Shown: piece after piece, positions 8,902 to 17,960 of the stretch | Layout of the letters: every line of letters starts with the position of its first letter | How positions within the stretch are numbered: position 1 is the first letter of the stretch | Assembly: GCF_001044255.1 (NCBI RefSeq) | Contig: NZ_JYNX01000038.1 | Location: forward strand, 61,373-125,372 | Length of the DNA stretch: 64,000 bases | Reading direction: 5' to 3' | Origin: Mycolicibacterium chubuense | GTDB taxonomy: Bacteria > Actinomycetota > Actinomycetes > Mycobacteriales > Mycobacteriaceae | Notes under the pieces: model-generated | Databases searched by the model: none | What the model was told of the DNA's origin: nothing | Seen by the model: the letters and a program-made list of their open reading frames with translations, nothing else | Program-made: the position numbers and the translations under genes

Positions 8902-9726
8902 CTAGTCCGGCCGATAATCTCTCAGAACTTCATCAGACAGGGCCGGCATCACGTCGTGCGCCCACTCGCCGAACGGGCGGTCGGTGAGCACCACCAGCGC
9001 CAGGCCGGCGTCCGGGTCCACCCACAGAAAGGTCCCCGACTGGCCGAAATGGCCGAAGGTGCGGGCCGAGTTGTCCGCGCCGGTCCAGTGCGGTGACTTG
9101 CCGTCGCGGATCTCGAAGCCCAGCCCCCAGTCATTGGGCCGCTGCCGGCCGAACCCGGGCAGCACGCCGTCCAGCCCGGGGAATTGCACCGAGGTCGCAT
9201 CGGTGTGCATCTGCTCGGAGACCAGGACCGGCGCGAGCAGGTCACCGGCGAACGCGACCAGGTCCGCGACCGTCGACGTCACGCCGTACCCCGCGGCCTC
9301 GGTGCCGCCCTCGAGCGTGGTGTCCGACATGCCCAGCGGCGCGCACACCGACTCGGCGAGGTAGGTCGGAAACGGGATCGTCGTCTCCTGCTCGAGCGTC
9401 TCGGCCAGCACGGCGAAACCGTGATTCGAGTAGATCCGCCGGGTGCCCGGCGCGGCGAGGATCTTCGCCGAGGTCATGTCGTAGCCCGCGGCGTGGGCCA
9501 AAAGGTGACGCACCGTCGCGCCGGGCGGTCCCGCCGCGGTGTCCAACTCGACCGCGCCCTCCTCGACGGCGACCTGCGCCGCCCGCGCGGCCAGCAGCTT
9601 CGTCACCGACGCGAGGGGGAACCGGCGTGCCTGATCGCCGTGGCTGTCCAGGGTCCCGGCCCGGCCCACCACCGCGGCCGCGACGGTGGGAACAGGCCAG
9701 TCGGCGAGGACGTCGAGTGCGCTCAC
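8902..9726 (-). CDS. beta-lactamase-fold serine hydrolase
   Basis: A 274-aa serine hydrolase of the class C beta-lactamase/esterase family. Ser40-x-x-Lys43 (SVTK) is the nucleophile motif, Tyr99-Ser-Asn101 the second motif, and GHFGQSG supplies the third box. There is no signal peptide, so it is probably a cytoplasmic esterase or peptidase rather than a resistance enzyme. The GTG start at 9726 is preceded after 7 nt by TAGGCT, a typical mycobacterial -10, implying a leaderless transcript. Position matches Rv2257c (recalled synteny). The substrate is unknown. Confidence 0.87.
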   Translation of the reverse strand: MSALDVLADWPVPTVAAAVVGRAGTLDSHGDQARRFPLASVTKLLAARAAQVAVEEGAVELDTAAGPPGATVRHLLAHAAGYDMTSAKILAAPGTRRIYSNHGFAVLAETLEQETTIPFPTYLAESVCAPLGMSDTTLEGGTEAAGYGVTSTVADLVAFAGDLLAPVLVSEQMHTDATSVQFPGLDGVLPGFGRQRPNDWGLGFEIRDGKSPHWTGADNSARTFGHFGQSGTFLWVDPDAGLALVVLTDRPFGEWAHDVMPALSDEVLRDYRPD

Positions 9727-9733
9727 CGGTGCG

Positions 9734-9739
9734 AGCCTA
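9734..9739 (-). promoter_or_regulatory. -10 box (TAGGCT), leaderless start of serine hydrolase
   Basis: The TAnnnT hexamer ends 7 nt before GTG 9726, so transcription would begin at or next to the start codon. Confidence 0.5.
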
Positions 9740-9750
9740 GTGACGAGGCG

Positions 9751-10830
9751 TCACTTCCTGGCGACGTAGTAGTAGTTGATCGGGTCGGACTCGATCTCGC
9801 GCACCGCGACATCGGCGAAGCCGGCATCGGCGAGCATCGACAGAGCGAGGTCGCGACCCCAACAGGTGCCCAGGCCGTCACCGTCGAGACCGAGCGAGAC
9901 ACTCATGCAGTGCATCGTCGAGACGGTGTAGAGATAGGGCGCCAGCGGGACGCCGACGTTGTCCTCGATCCGGCTCGACGATTTGATATCGACCATCAGG
10001 AACACCCCACCCGGCCGCAGCGCCCGATGGATGTTGGCCAGTACGCGCGCGGGGTGCGCCTGATCGTGGATCGCGTCGAACGCGGTGATGACGTCGAAGG
10101 CAGCCACCGCGTCGTAGTGGGTCAGGTCCGCGCGCTCGAACGACGCGTTCGGCACGCCGAGCCGGCGGGCCTCCGCGGTTCCGGCGGCGATCCCTTCGTC
10201 GGAGAAGTCCAGGCCGCGGAACCGGCTGGCCGGAAACGCCTGGGCCATCACGTTGATCGCATGCCCGCTGCCGCAGCCGAAGTCGGCGACGTCGGCACCG
10301 GTGCGCAGGCGGTCGGGTAACCCGTCGATGAGCGGCAGGATGACATCGACCAGGGCCGCGTCGAACACCTCCCCGCTGTCCTCGGCCATCAGGGCGTGGA
10401 AGCGGGGGTATTCGGCGTAGGACAGGCCGCCACCGTTGCGGAAGCAGCCGATCACCTTCTGCTCGACCTCGCCCAACAGCGGGATGAACTGCGCGACGCG
10501 GGCGAGGTTGTCGGGGCCGGCCGCCCGGGTCAGCACGGCGGCGCGGTGGCCGGGAAGCGAATACGTCTGCGCCGCAGCGTCGTACTCGACGATCCGGCCG
10601 GCGGTCATCCCGCCGAGCCACTCCCGGACGTAACGTTCGTCGAGTCCGGCGGCGTCGGCGATCTGCGTGCTGGTGGCCGGCGGCAGCGCAGCCAGGGCGT
10701 CGAAGAGTCCGGTCTGGTGCCCGATGGACATCAGGATCGCCAGGCTGGCGGCGTCGATGGTGCCGACGATGCGTTCGGCGAACTGCTGAGTGTCCTCGAT
10801 GGTGGATTCAGCGTCGGTGAGTGTTGTCAT
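9751..10830 (-). CDS. SAM-dependent methyltransferase with N-terminal winged-helix domain
   Basis: A 359-aa protein. An N-terminal dimerisation/winged-helix segment ([20 protein letters not shown]) resembles plant-type O-methyltransferases. It is followed by a Rossmann methyltransferase domain with the SAM loop [11 protein letters not shown] near residue 180 and [13 protein letters not shown]. It matches the Rv2258c family, whose crystal structure is a SAM-dependent methyltransferase dimer of unknown substrate. I chose ATG 10830 (MTTLTDAE) rather than 10884 because TACCGT, a -10 box, lies 8 nt upstream of it and would be transcribed through otherwise. It is probably cytoplasmic and small-molecule directed. 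Confidence 0.86.
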   Translation of the reverse strand: MTTLTDAESTIEDTQQFAERIVGTIDAASLAILMSIGHQTGLFDALAALPPATSTQIADAAGLDERYVREWLGGMTAGRIVEYDAAAQTYSLPGHRAAVLTRAAGPDNLARVAQFIPLLGEVEQKVIGCFRNGGGLSYAEYPRFHALMAEDSGEVFDAALVDVILPLIDGLPDRLRTGADVADFGCGSGHAINVMAQAFPASRFRGLDFSDEGIAAGTAEARRLGVPNASFERADLTHYDAVAAFDVITAFDAIHDQAHPARVLANIHRALRPGGVFLMVDIKSSSRIEDNVGVPLAPYLYTVSTMHCMSVSLGLDGDGLGTCWGRDLALSMLADAGFADVAVREIESDPINYYYVARK

Positions 10831-10838
10831 GACTGCAG

Positions 10839-10844
10839 ACGGTA
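10839..10844 (-). promoter_or_regulatory. -10 box (TACCGT) of methyltransferase gene
   Basis: The TAnnnT hexamer lies 8 nt before ATG 10830 on the minus strand. It supports that start and a leaderless or nearly leaderless message. Confidence 0.4.
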
Positions 10845-10920
10845 GGCCGCCAGGGTGGGCGTCGGTATCGGTCGGATCGTGCATTCTTCTCGTCCCGTGC
10901 TGGGGTGGATGATGCAGAAC

Positions 10921-12531
10921 CTAGGGCAGGACCGCGTTGTCGCGAGCCCAGGCCACCGCGGCGGTGCGCGACGACACCCCCGCCTTGGCGTAGATGTTGG
11001 CCAGGTGCCGACTCACCGTCTTCTCACTGAGATGAAGCTGCTGAGCCACCTGCCGGTTCGTGGCGCCGGCCGCGATCAGGGTCAGCACCTCGCGTTCCCG
11101 GCGCGTCAACCCACCGGGCGACGGTGCACCGCAGATGCCCGCCGGTTCGACCCCGAGCTGGGCGTAGATCGCGTCGGCGGTCGCGGCGTCCGCGGCGGCG
11201 GCGTCGGCATGACCGAGTCCGCGGTGCGCCAGCGCCATCCACTCGTAGACCTCAGCGGTCTCATAGCGGGACTGCTGCGTCCGGTATTCGGTCAACGCCA
11301 CCTGCAGGGCCTCGAGCGCCCGGCCGAACTGCTGTGCGCGCACCAGTACGGCCCCGCGGGCATGCGCCGCCCATCCGCGGAATCCAGGTGTCTGGAACGC
11401 TGCCGCATCCGCTTCCAGTTCGGCGCAATAGCGTTCGGCCTCGTCGAGCGCGTCGCGACTCAACGAGATCTCCACCGCCGCGCGCAGCAGCCGCACCCGC
11501 GTGAGGCGGTCGCGTCCGGCCAGCGCGACCCGGATCGCCGTCCAGGCGCCCTGCCGATCGCCACGCCGGCACGCCAGCAGCGCCGCACCGGGTTGCGGGT
11601 CCATGCCGAGGGTCCTGGCTTGCTCGAAAGCTGTTGCGGCACCGTCGAAATCACCACGGAGACGGCGCACCTCACCGAGCTGGTAGTAACCTTCGGCGGC
11701 CGCCCAGGAATTCACCTCTTCCAGTGCGCGGCTGGCCCGCGAAAGTCGGTCCTCGAGCCCGCGGTAGTCGTCGGTGGCGGCCCTGACCTGCAGCCGGTGC
11801 ACGTCGCAGACCCCGCCGTAGGGCACGGAGCCCGACAGCCCGCACCACTGCTCCATCGACTGCGTCCAGGTGCGCATCCGGGGAAGATCGGCGAGCTTGT
11901 GACAGTGGTGCAGCACCATGCAGTAGATGTCGCCGGCCCACTCGATCGGCACCTGGTCGGCCACCAGCGGCAGGATCGCCTCGTCGAACAGCGCATAGCC
12001 CTCGGCCGTGCGCGCTTGCAGGATCGCCTCCACGCCTGCGGCGATCAGGCTCAGCGCGGTGACTGCGGGCACGTCGAGGCGCGCACTCAACTCGCGCATT
12101 GCGCCGACGCGGGCGCGCAAACCGTCAACGTCGTGGGTGATGGCGGCGACCGCCGCCTCCAGGTAGGTGAGATACCCGTGCGCGGCCGTCTCGTCGGTGC
12201 CCGCCAGGAGGCGGCGGGCCCGGTTCATCCAGCCCTGGCCGATGTTGAGGTCGCCGCGCACCAGCCACGCCAGCGCCAGCTCGTTGGCCTTCATCGCCGC
12301 GGCGGCAGGGTCGGTTCTGGTCAGCTCCGCGAACACCCGCTCGGCGGCGCGGCTCGACTCCTTGATGTGGCCGAGCCGCCACGCCGCGAACGCGAACGCG
12401 TCCAGATCATCGGTGCGCAGCGGAGCCTGCCGGCTCGCGAGCTCGAACGCCTCGTAGCTCGCCCGCCAGTCCCGCCGCTGGTGCGCTCGGCGCGCGGCGG
12501 ACAGCAGATCGGTCTGCAGCTCGATCACCAT
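10921..12531 (-). CDS. LuxR-family regulator with TPR-like helical repeats
   Basis: A 536-aa protein made mostly of helical TPR-type repeats (about residues 10-460, rich in Ala/Leu/Arg pairs such as RRAHQRRDWRASYEAFE). A C-terminal LuxR/GerE helix-turn-helix spans about 470-530 (LTRREREVLTLIAAGATNRQVA then LSEKTVSRHLANIYAKAGV). No NB-ARC/ATPase P-loop is visible, unlike MalT/LAL regulators. It therefore looks like a stripped-down sensor in which the repeats bind a ligand or partner. It is encoded just downstream of the dioxygenase and upstream of the methyltransferase, either or both of which may be targets. The start is ATG 12531, with no obvious ribosome site. Confidence 0.85.
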   Translation of the reverse strand: MVIELQTDLLSAARRAHQRRDWRASYEAFELASRQAPLRTDDLDAFAFAAWRLGHIKESSRAAERVFAELTRTDPAAAAMKANELALAWLVRGDLNIGQGWMNRARRLLAGTDETAAHGYLTYLEAAVAAITHDVDGLRARVGAMRELSARLDVPAVTALSLIAAGVEAILQARTAEGYALFDEAILPLVADQVPIEWAGDIYCMVLHHCHKLADLPRMRTWTQSMEQWCGLSGSVPYGGVCDVHRLQVRAATDDYRGLEDRLSRASRALEEVNSWAAAEGYYQLGEVRRLRGDFDGAATAFEQARTLGMDPQPGAALLACRRGDRQGAWTAIRVALAGRDRLTRVRLLRAAVEISLSRDALDEAERYCAELEADAAAFQTPGFRGWAAHARGAVLVRAQQFGRALEALQVALTEYRTQQSRYETAEVYEWMALAHRGLGHADAAAADAATADAIYAQLGVEPAGICGAPSPGGLTRREREVLTLIAAGATNRQVAQQLHLSEKTVSRHLANIYAKAGVSSRTAAVAWARDNAVLP

Positions 12532-12553
12532 CAGGAAACCACCGTATGTCCGC

Positions 12554-13333
12554 TCAGGCCAGTTCGAAAGAGCGTTTGGCCAGACCCATCCAGAAGCCGT
12601 CGATCACCTGACGCGGCTGCTGAGCCGGGTCGTCGGAGGCGCCGAGCGCGACGAACAGCGGCGCGAAATGCTCGATCGTCGGGTGGGCGTAGGGCATCCC
12701 CGGGGCCCGCGCCCGGAAGTCGATCAGCGCATCCACATCGCCCGCCGCCATCCGCTCGCGTGCCCAGGCGTCGAACTCCACCGACCAGCCGGGCGGGACC
12801 GCACCGGGCGACGGGTCCTCGAGGAACGGCAGACCGTGGGTGGTGAACCCCGACCCGATGATCAGCACACCCTCGTCGCGCAGCGGGGCCAGCCGCTCCC
12901 CGAGCCGCAGCAGCGCCGCCGGATCCAGTGTGGGCAGCGAGATCTGCAGTACCGGGATGGCGGCGTCCGGGTACATCACCGTCAGCGGGACGTAGGCGCC
13001 GTGATCGAGCCGGCGTTCGCGATCGTGGTGCACCGGCTCGCCGTCGGGCATCGACTTCTGCACTGCCGCAGCCAGTTCCGGGGCGCCCGGCGCGTCGTAG
13101 GTGACGGCGTGGTAGCGGTCGGGGAAGCCCCAGAAGTCATAGGTCAACGGGGTGCGCGCGTCGGTGGACCCGATGGTCAGGGGCGCGGCCTCCCAGTGCG
13201 CAGAGACCACGAGGATCGCCGACGGGACCGGCAGCGCGCCGGCCCAGGCCCGCAGTTGGGACACCCACAGCGCATCGTCGACCAGCGGCGGGGCGCCGTG
13301 CGAGAGGAACACCGCCGGCATGCGGACAGGCAT
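12554..13333 (-). CDS. class III extradiol dioxygenase (DODA/LigB-like)
   Basis: A 259-aa member of the 4,5-DOPA-extradiol-dioxygenase-like family. The N-terminal LSHGAPP (His12), VSAHWEA, DHGAYVPL and GSGFTTHGL segments carry the usual metal-binding histidines. The family opens catecholic rings using Zn or Fe; bacterial members such as E. coli YgiD have broad catechol activity. It is divergent from mscR, sharing a 34-bp intergenic region in which TAATAT (minus strand, 13352-13357) can serve as its -10. It is probably the first gene of the leftward run. The physiological substrate is not deducible. Confidence 0.86.
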   Translation of the reverse strand: MPVRMPAVFLSHGAPPLVDDALWVSQLRAWAGALPVPSAILVVSAHWEAAPLTIGSTDARTPLTYDFWGFPDRYHAVTYDAPGAPELAAAVQKSMPDGEPVHHDRERRLDHGAYVPLTVMYPDAAIPVLQISLPTLDPAALLRLGERLAPLRDEGVLIIGSGFTTHGLPFLEDPSPGAVPPGWSVEFDAWARERMAAGDVDALIDFRARAPGMPYAHPTIEHFAPLFVALGASDDPAQQPRQVIDGFWMGLAKRSFELA

Positions 13334-13355
13334 GTATCGAGTGTGCCCGACATAT

Positions 13356-13361
13356 TAGGGT
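13356..13361 (+). promoter_or_regulatory. -10 box (TAGGGT), leaderless mscR
   Basis: TAGGGT ends 6 nt before ATG 13368. It overlaps by two bases the minus-strand TAATAT assigned to the divergent dioxygenase gene, so the two promoters interfere. Confidence 0.5.
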
Positions 13362-13367
13362 TCAGGC

Positions 13368-14453
13368 ATGACTCAGACGGTGCGCGGAGTGATCTCTCGG
13401 ACGAAGGGCCAGCCGGTCGAGGTGGTGGACATCGTGATCCCCGACCCCGGACCGGGTGAGGTGGTCGTCGACATCCAGGCGTGCGGGGTGTGCCACACCG
13501 ACCTGCACTACCGCGAGGGCGGCATCAACGACGAGTTCCCGTTCCTGCTCGGCCATGAGGCCGCAGGCATCGTCGAGTCCGTCGGCGAGGGTGTCACCAA
13601 CGTCGAGCCGGGCGACTTCGTGGTCCTCAACTGGCGCGCGGTGTGCGGGCAGTGCCGGGCCTGCAAGCGGGGACGTCCGCACCTGTGCTTCGACACCCAC
13701 AACGCCGCGCAGAAGATGACACTGACCGACGGCACCGAGCTGACCCCGGCGCTGGGCATCGGCGCGTTCGCCGACAAGACGCTGGTGCACGAGGGCCAGT
13801 GCACCAAGGTCGACCCGGCGGCCGACCCGGCCGCGGCGGGTCTGCTGGGCTGCGGCGTGATGGCCGGGCTGGGCGCGGCGATCAACACCGGCGCGGTCAA
13901 CCGGGACGACACGGTGGCGGTCATCGGCTGCGGCGGCGTGGGCGACGCCGCGATCGCCGGAGCCCGGCTGGTCGGCGCCCGGCGCATCATCGCCGTGGAC
14001 ATGGACGACCGGAAGCTGAACTGGGCCCGGGAGTTCGGCGCCACCCACACGATCAACGCCAAGGAGCTCGACGCAATCGAGACGATCCAGGACCTGACCG
14101 ACGGGTTCGGCGCCGACGTCGTCATCGACGCGGTCGGCCGGCCCGAGACGTGGAAGCAGGCGTTCTACGCCCGCGACTTGGCGGGCACCGTCGTGCTGGT
14201 CGGCGTGCCGACCCCGGACATGACGTTGGAGATGCCGCTGATCGACTTCTTCTCCCGCGGCGGATCCCTGAAGTCGTCCTGGTACGGCGACTGCCTGCCC
14301 GAGCGCGACTTCCCGACGCTGATCAGTCTGTATCTGCAGGGCCGGTTCCCGTTGGACAAGTTCGTCTCCGAACGCATCGGGCTCGACCAGATCGAGGACG
14401 CGTTCGCCAAGATGCACGCCGGCGAGGTGCTGCGTTCGGTGGTGGTGTTGTGA
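13368..14453 (+). CDS. mscR: S-nitrosomycothiol reductase / mycothiol-dependent formaldehyde dehydrogenase MscR
   Basis: A 361-aa zinc-dependent class III-type alcohol dehydrogenase. The catalytic zinc site is CGVCHTD (Cys39) with GHEAAG; the structural zinc site is the four-Cys cluster [15 protein letters not shown]; the NAD fold is GCGGVGDAA. By analogy with M. tuberculosis MscR (Rv2259) it oxidises the mycothiol-formaldehyde adduct to S-formylmycothiol and reduces S-nitrosomycothiol. A TAGGGT box 6 nt before the ATG implies a leaderless mRNA. Its stop overlaps the next start (GTGA), coupling it to the metallo-hydrolase. Confidence 0.94.
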   Translation: MTQTVRGVISRTKGQPVEVVDIVIPDPGPGEVVVDIQACGVCHTDLHYREGGINDEFPFLLGHEAAGIVESVGEGVTNVEPGDFVVLNWRAVCGQCRACKRGRPHLCFDTHNAAQKMTLTDGTELTPALGIGAFADKTLVHEGQCTKVDPAADPAAAGLLGCGVMAGLGAAINTGAVNRDDTVAVIGCGGVGDAAIAGARLVGARRIIAVDMDDRKLNWAREFGATHTINAKELDAIETIQDLTDGFGADVVIDAVGRPETWKQAFYARDLAGTVVLVGVPTPDMTLEMPLIDFFSRGGSLKSSWYGDCLPERDFPTLISLYLQGRFPLDKFVSERIGLDQIEDAFAKMHAGEVLRSVVVL

Positions 14454-15070
14454 GCATCCAGCGGCTGGTCACCAGCGGCACGTTCGAACTCGACGGCGGC
14501 AGCTGGGAGGTGGACAACAACATCTGGCTCGTGGGTGACGACAGCGAGGTGGTGGTGTTCGACGCCGCGCACACCGCCGACCCGATCATCGAGGCGGTCG
14601 GTGGCCGTCATGTCGTCGCGGTGGTGTGCACCCACGGCCACAACGACCATGTCACCGTCGCCCCGGCGCTCGGACAGGCGCTCGACGCACCGGTGTTCCT
14701 GCACCCCGCCGACGATGTGCTGTGGCGAATGACGCATCCCAACAGTGACTTTCGCGCCATTGCCGACGGTCAGACGTTGCGCGTGGCCGGCACCGAGCTG
14801 CGCGCGCTGCACACCCCCGGACACTCCCCCGGCTCGGTGTGCTGGCACGCCCCCGACCTCGACGCGGTGTTCAGCGGTGACACGCTCTTCCAGGGCGGCC
14901 CCGGCGCCACCGGGCGGTCCTACTCCGACTTTCCGACCATCCTCGAGTCGATCTCGGGCCGGCTCGGCAAGCTGCCCGGTGAGACCGTCGTCTACACCGG
15001 CCACGGCGACACCACGACCGTCGGCGACGAGATCGTGCACTACGACGAGTGGGTCGCCAGGGGTCACTGA
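14450..15070 (+). CDS. metallo-beta-lactamase-fold hydrolase, probable S-formylmycothiol hydrolase
   Basis: A 206-aa MBL-fold enzyme of glyoxalase II type. The metal motif THGHNDH is clear, with HTPGHSPGS for the third His, FSGDTLF for the bridging Asp and YTGHGD for the last His. The GTG start at 14450 overlaps the mscR stop. This pairing with a mycothiol-dependent formaldehyde dehydrogenase suggests it hydrolyses S-formylmycothiol to formate and mycothiol, as proposed for the corresponding corynebacterial gene pair. The biochemical role is inferred from context; the fold is certain. It ends tail-to-tail with a 7-bp overlap against the next leftward gene. Confidence 0.88.
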   Translation: MSIQRLVTSGTFELDGGSWEVDNNIWLVGDDSEVVVFDAAHTADPIIEAVGGRHVVAVVCTHGHNDHVTVAPALGQALDAPVFLHPADDVLWRMTHPNSDFRAIADGQTLRVAGTELRALHTPGHSPGSVCWHAPDLDAVFSGDTLFQGGPGATGRSYSDFPTILESISGRLGKLPGETVVYTGHGDTTTVGDEIVHYDEWVARGH

Positions 15071-15711
15071 CCTCCGCGCTCGTCAAGGGGCGGGTACTCG
15101 TACACCGGCGGCGGAATCGGCCCCGGCCAGTTCGGTTCGTCGAGGATCACCGGTCCGGGTACCGGGCGCGCCCGACGGCCCGCCCGCACCCGCCACGCGA
15201 TCGCCCCGGCGAGCGCGACCGCACCCACCGCGGCGAGCGCACCGAAGACCCACATCGGCCACACCGGCGAGCTGTCGCGGCCGAACGACAGGCGCGGGTT
15301 GATGTAACCACCGACGTCGCCGTCGGTGCGGACGCCGTACACGCCGGCGCGCGGGATCTGCGCCACCCAGATACGCAGGTGCACATCGTTGTTCACCGAT
15401 GTCGTGGTGCCGATCGTCTCGGTGATCACCGGGTCCGGCACGCCCTCGGGCGGGTCGATGCCGAGCTTGAGCGGCGGCAACGGGAACCCGCCGTTCACAC
15501 CACCGGTCACGGCGGTGTGGAAGCTGATCGTCACCTCGCCCGCGGGCAGGCTCACCCGCCCGGACCCGGGGACCCGCACCTCGCCGTACGCGTCGTAGTC
15601 GTCGAACACGAAGGCGCCCAGCGCCAGCGTGACGATCACCCCCGCCACACCGACCACCAGCGCCAGGACGGCGCTGATCATCGCGATGCGCGGCCCGACC
15701 CGTCCTGTCAT
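15064..15711 (-). CDS. membrane protein with extracytoplasmic beta domain, unknown function
   Basis: A 215-aa protein with one N-terminal membrane helix (residues about 9-33, ISAVLALVVGVAGVIVTLALG). A roughly 100-residue exported segment of alternating strands follows (EVRVPGSGRVSLPAGEVTISFHT). A second helix (WPMWVFGALAAVGAVALAGAIAW) leads to a short basic, proline-rich cytoplasmic tail. I do not recognise a named family. The start is ATG 15711. It stands alone between two rightward genes, so its transcription must come from within or near 15712-15766, where no clear box was identified. Confidence 0.75.
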   Translation of the reverse strand: MTGRVGPRIAMISAVLALVVGVAGVIVTLALGAFVFDDYDAYGEVRVPGSGRVSLPAGEVTISFHTAVTGGVNGGFPLPPLKLGIDPPEGVPDPVITETIGTTTSVNNDVHLRIWVAQIPRAGVYGVRTDGDVGGYINPRLSFGRDSSPVWPMWVFGALAAVGAVALAGAIAWRVRAGRRARPVPGPVILDEPNWPGPIPPPVYEYPPLDERGGQ

Positions 15712-15766
15712 GGGCGACAGTTTCGCACGCGCCGCGCTTTCGGCGGCGCGGGTGACGCTCGGGGAC

Positions 15767-15772
15767 TACCGT
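15767..15772 (+). promoter_or_regulatory. -10 box (TACCGT), leaderless methyltransferase
   Basis: TACCGT ends 7 nt before ATG 15780. The alternative GTG at 15771 lies inside this box, which argues for the ATG. Confidence 0.5.
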
Positions 15773-15779
15773 GCAGAAG

Positions 15780-16868
15780 ATGCCCGAGTCGAGCATCGTC
15801 GTGCGGCCGGAGCCGATGGACAGCGGCTCCTACACCGCCGCGTCGCGGCTGCAGGCCGCCGGTCTGGCCCGGGCGATCGAGATCTTCTCCGAGGCCGCCG
15901 CGCAGGTTCCGCTGCCCTCGCCGCCGCAGCCGATCGTGATCGCCGACTACGGCGCGGCCAGCGGACACAACTCGCTGCTGCCGGTCGGCGCTGCAATCGG
16001 TGTGCTGCGCAGCCGGACTCGGCCGGAACACTCGGTGCTCGTCGCGCACACCGACCGCCCCGACAACGATTTCACCGCGCTGTTCCGCACCTTGGAGGAA
16101 GATCCCGACACCTATCTGGCGAAAGACCGTGCCGCGTTCGCCTCGGCGGTCGGTCGCTCGTTCTACGCGCAGATCCTGCCGTCCAACAGCGTGAACCTGG
16201 GCTGGAGTTCCTGGGCGATCCAGTGGCTGAGCCGGGTGCCCGCCCCGATCCTGGGAGGCCACCTACAGGTCGCCACGTGCGGCGACGAGGAGGTGCAGGC
16301 CGCCTACGCCAAACAGGCCGCGCGCGACTGGCACGAGTTCGTCGCGTTCCGGGGCCGCGAACTGTGCCCCGGCGGGCGCCTGGTCGTGACGACGATGGGG
16401 ATCGGCGAGGACGGCGAGCTCGGGTTCCGCCCGCTGCTGACCGCGATGGCCGACACGCTGGACGAGCTCGCGGGGTCCGGACTGATCAGCGCCGAGGAGG
16501 CCGGCCGCATGTGCATCCCGACCTTCGCCCGCCGGGCCGCCGATTTCGCGGCACCGTTCGCCCCGTCCGGTCTGTTCGAACGCCTCGAGATCGCCCACCT
16601 GGAGATCGTCGACGCCCAGGACCGGTTCTGGGAGCGCTATCAGGCCGACGGTGACGCAACGGATTTCGGCGCGAGATGGGCCGGGTTCGCACGGGCGTCG
16701 ACGTTCGCGGCGCTGTCGACGGCGCTCGAGGGCGGTCCGACGGATCCCCGCGTGGCGCAGCTGCACGACCGACTGGAGAAGGGCATCGCCGCCAGGCTGG
16801 CCGCGGCGCCCGAGCGCACCCAGATCCCGTTGGCGTACGTAGTTCTGGTCAAACGGCCACGCGGCTGA
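15780..16868 (+). CDS. SABATH-like SAM-dependent carboxyl methyltransferase
   Basis: A 362-aa protein resembling the SABATH family (plant salicylate/jasmonate/indole-acetate carboxyl methyltransferases). It shows MDSGSYTAASRLQA at the N-terminus, IADYGAASGHNSL as the SAM loop, and NSVNLGWSSWAIQWLSRVP, which parallels the SABATH SSYSLMWLS segment lining the substrate pocket. It presumably methylates the carboxylate of a small acid. I chose ATG 15780 because a -10 hexamer covers the alternative GTG 15771 nine bases earlier. No neighbour indicates the substrate. The family is uncommon in bacteria, so confidence is high for the methyltransferase fold and moderate for carboxyl specificity. Confidence 0.8.
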   Translation: MPESSIVVRPEPMDSGSYTAASRLQAAGLARAIEIFSEAAAQVPLPSPPQPIVIADYGAASGHNSLLPVGAAIGVLRSRTRPEHSVLVAHTDRPDNDFTALFRTLEEDPDTYLAKDRAAFASAVGRSFYAQILPSNSVNLGWSSWAIQWLSRVPAPILGGHLQVATCGDEEVQAAYAKQAARDWHEFVAFRGRELCPGGRLVVTTMGIGEDGELGFRPLLTAMADTLDELAGSGLISAEEAGRMCIPTFARRAADFAAPFAPSGLFERLEIAHLEIVDAQDRFWERYQADGDATDFGARWAGFARASTFAALSTALEGGPTDPRVAQLHDRLEKGIAARLAAAPERTQIPLAYVVLVKRPRG

Positions 16869-16874
16869 GCGCGG

Positions 16875-17960
16875 TCAGCGGATCGTGCCCACCCCCGGGA
16901 TCAGCGGCAGGTCCAGTGCGGTGACCCAGCCGGGAGACAGGTCATTGACCGCCGGAACGGCGTTGAGCGCACGCAGCCCGGTCGCCAGGCAGCCGGCCGC
17001 GGCCGCATCCCGCCCGGAGCCATCGGTGAACCGGAATGCCGTCTCCTGGAAGATGCTCGGCGTGCCCTCGATGTCGACGCGGTAGACGTCGTTCTGGTTG
17101 CCCGACGGCCACTCCGGCGCCGCGTCGTTGCCGATCCGGTTGACGTGCTCGAGCTGGATGCGGGTCTCGCCCTGGTACACCCCGTTGATCGTGAACCGGA
17201 CGGCCGCCACGTTGCCGGGCGCGATGACGCCCTTGGCGGTCGTGCGCTCGGTGGGCGTGACCCACTTCTCCCACGTTGTGGTGATCTCGTCGAGCATGAT
17301 GCCCGCCGCATGCGCGATCATCGGAACCGTTGCACCCCAGGCGAACACGAGGATGTCGGAGTTCTCCAGCATGGGCCGGTACTCTGGCGGCTTACCGATG
17401 CCCATCTCGCGGTCGTAGTCACCGGTGTAGTGGGTGTAGTCGAGCAGTTCCGACGCACGCACGGTGCGCACCTCCGAGCACAGGCCCATCAGCGTCATCG
17501 GGAACAGGTCGTTGGCGAAGCCGGGGTCGATACCGGTGGTGAAGCACGACGACTCGCCGAGTTCGCAGGCGACGGTGACGGGTTCGATCCAGTTGGGCGG
17601 GTTGAGGTGCATGGTGGGCCAGATCCACGGCGTCATCGCCGTCGAGCACACGTCGATCCCGGCGCGCAGGAAGCGGGTGATCACCTCGATGTTGACGTCG
17701 GCGTGGGCCGCGGTCGGCCCGTAGTGCACCAGCGCGTCGGGCTTCAGGTCGATCAACGCGTCGATGTCGTCGGTGGCGCTGAGACCCAGCGGGGCCGGCA
17801 GCCCGCAGATCTCCCCGACGTCGCGGCCGACCTTGTCGGGGTTGCTGACCCCGACACCGACGAGTTCGAACAGGGGATGCTCGACGACCTCGGCGATGAC
17901 CATCCGGCCGACGAATCCGGTCCCCCAGATCACCACCCGCTTCGTGTCTGCTGTCGTCAC
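16875..17960 (-). CDS. NAD(P)-dependent DAP-dehydrogenase-like oxidoreductase
   Basis: A 361-aa protein with an N-terminal Rossmann fold (VVIWGTGFVG) and a C-terminal domain of the 2,4-diaminopentanoate dehydrogenase / dihydrodipicolinate-reductase-like superfamily. It is one of two such proteins here; the other is encoded at 29849-30922. The chosen start is GTG 17960, overlapping the stop of the DUF4185 gene (GTGA), so translation is coupled. Mycobacteria carry many paralogues annotated only as dihydrodipicolinate reductase-like; the substrate is unknown. The long open frame upstream of the GTG is a shadow of the DUF4185 gene. Confidence 0.82.
   Translation of the reverse strand: MTTADTKRVVIWGTGFVGRMVIAEVVEHPLFELVGVGVSNPDKVGRDVGEICGLPAPLGLSATDDIDALIDLKPDALVHYGPTAAHADVNIEVITRFLRAGIDVCSTAMTPWIWPTMHLNPPNWIEPVTVACELGESSCFTTGIDPGFANDLFPMTLMGLCSEVRTVRASELLDYTHYTGDYDREMGIGKPPEYRPMLENSDILVFAWGATVPMIAHAAGIMLDEITTTWEKWVTPTERTTAKGVIAPGNVAAVRFTINGVYQGETRIQLEHVNRIGNDAAPEWPSGNQNDVYRVDIEGTPSIFQETAFRFTDGSGRDAAAAGCLATGLRALNAVPAVNDLSPGWVTALDLPLIPGVGTIR

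Noticed and set aside
8868-8922. 9-bp inverted repeat AGAGATTAT/ATAATCTCT
   Set aside because: The loop is about 37 nt, too long for a convincing hairpin terminator, and no regulatory context is evident.
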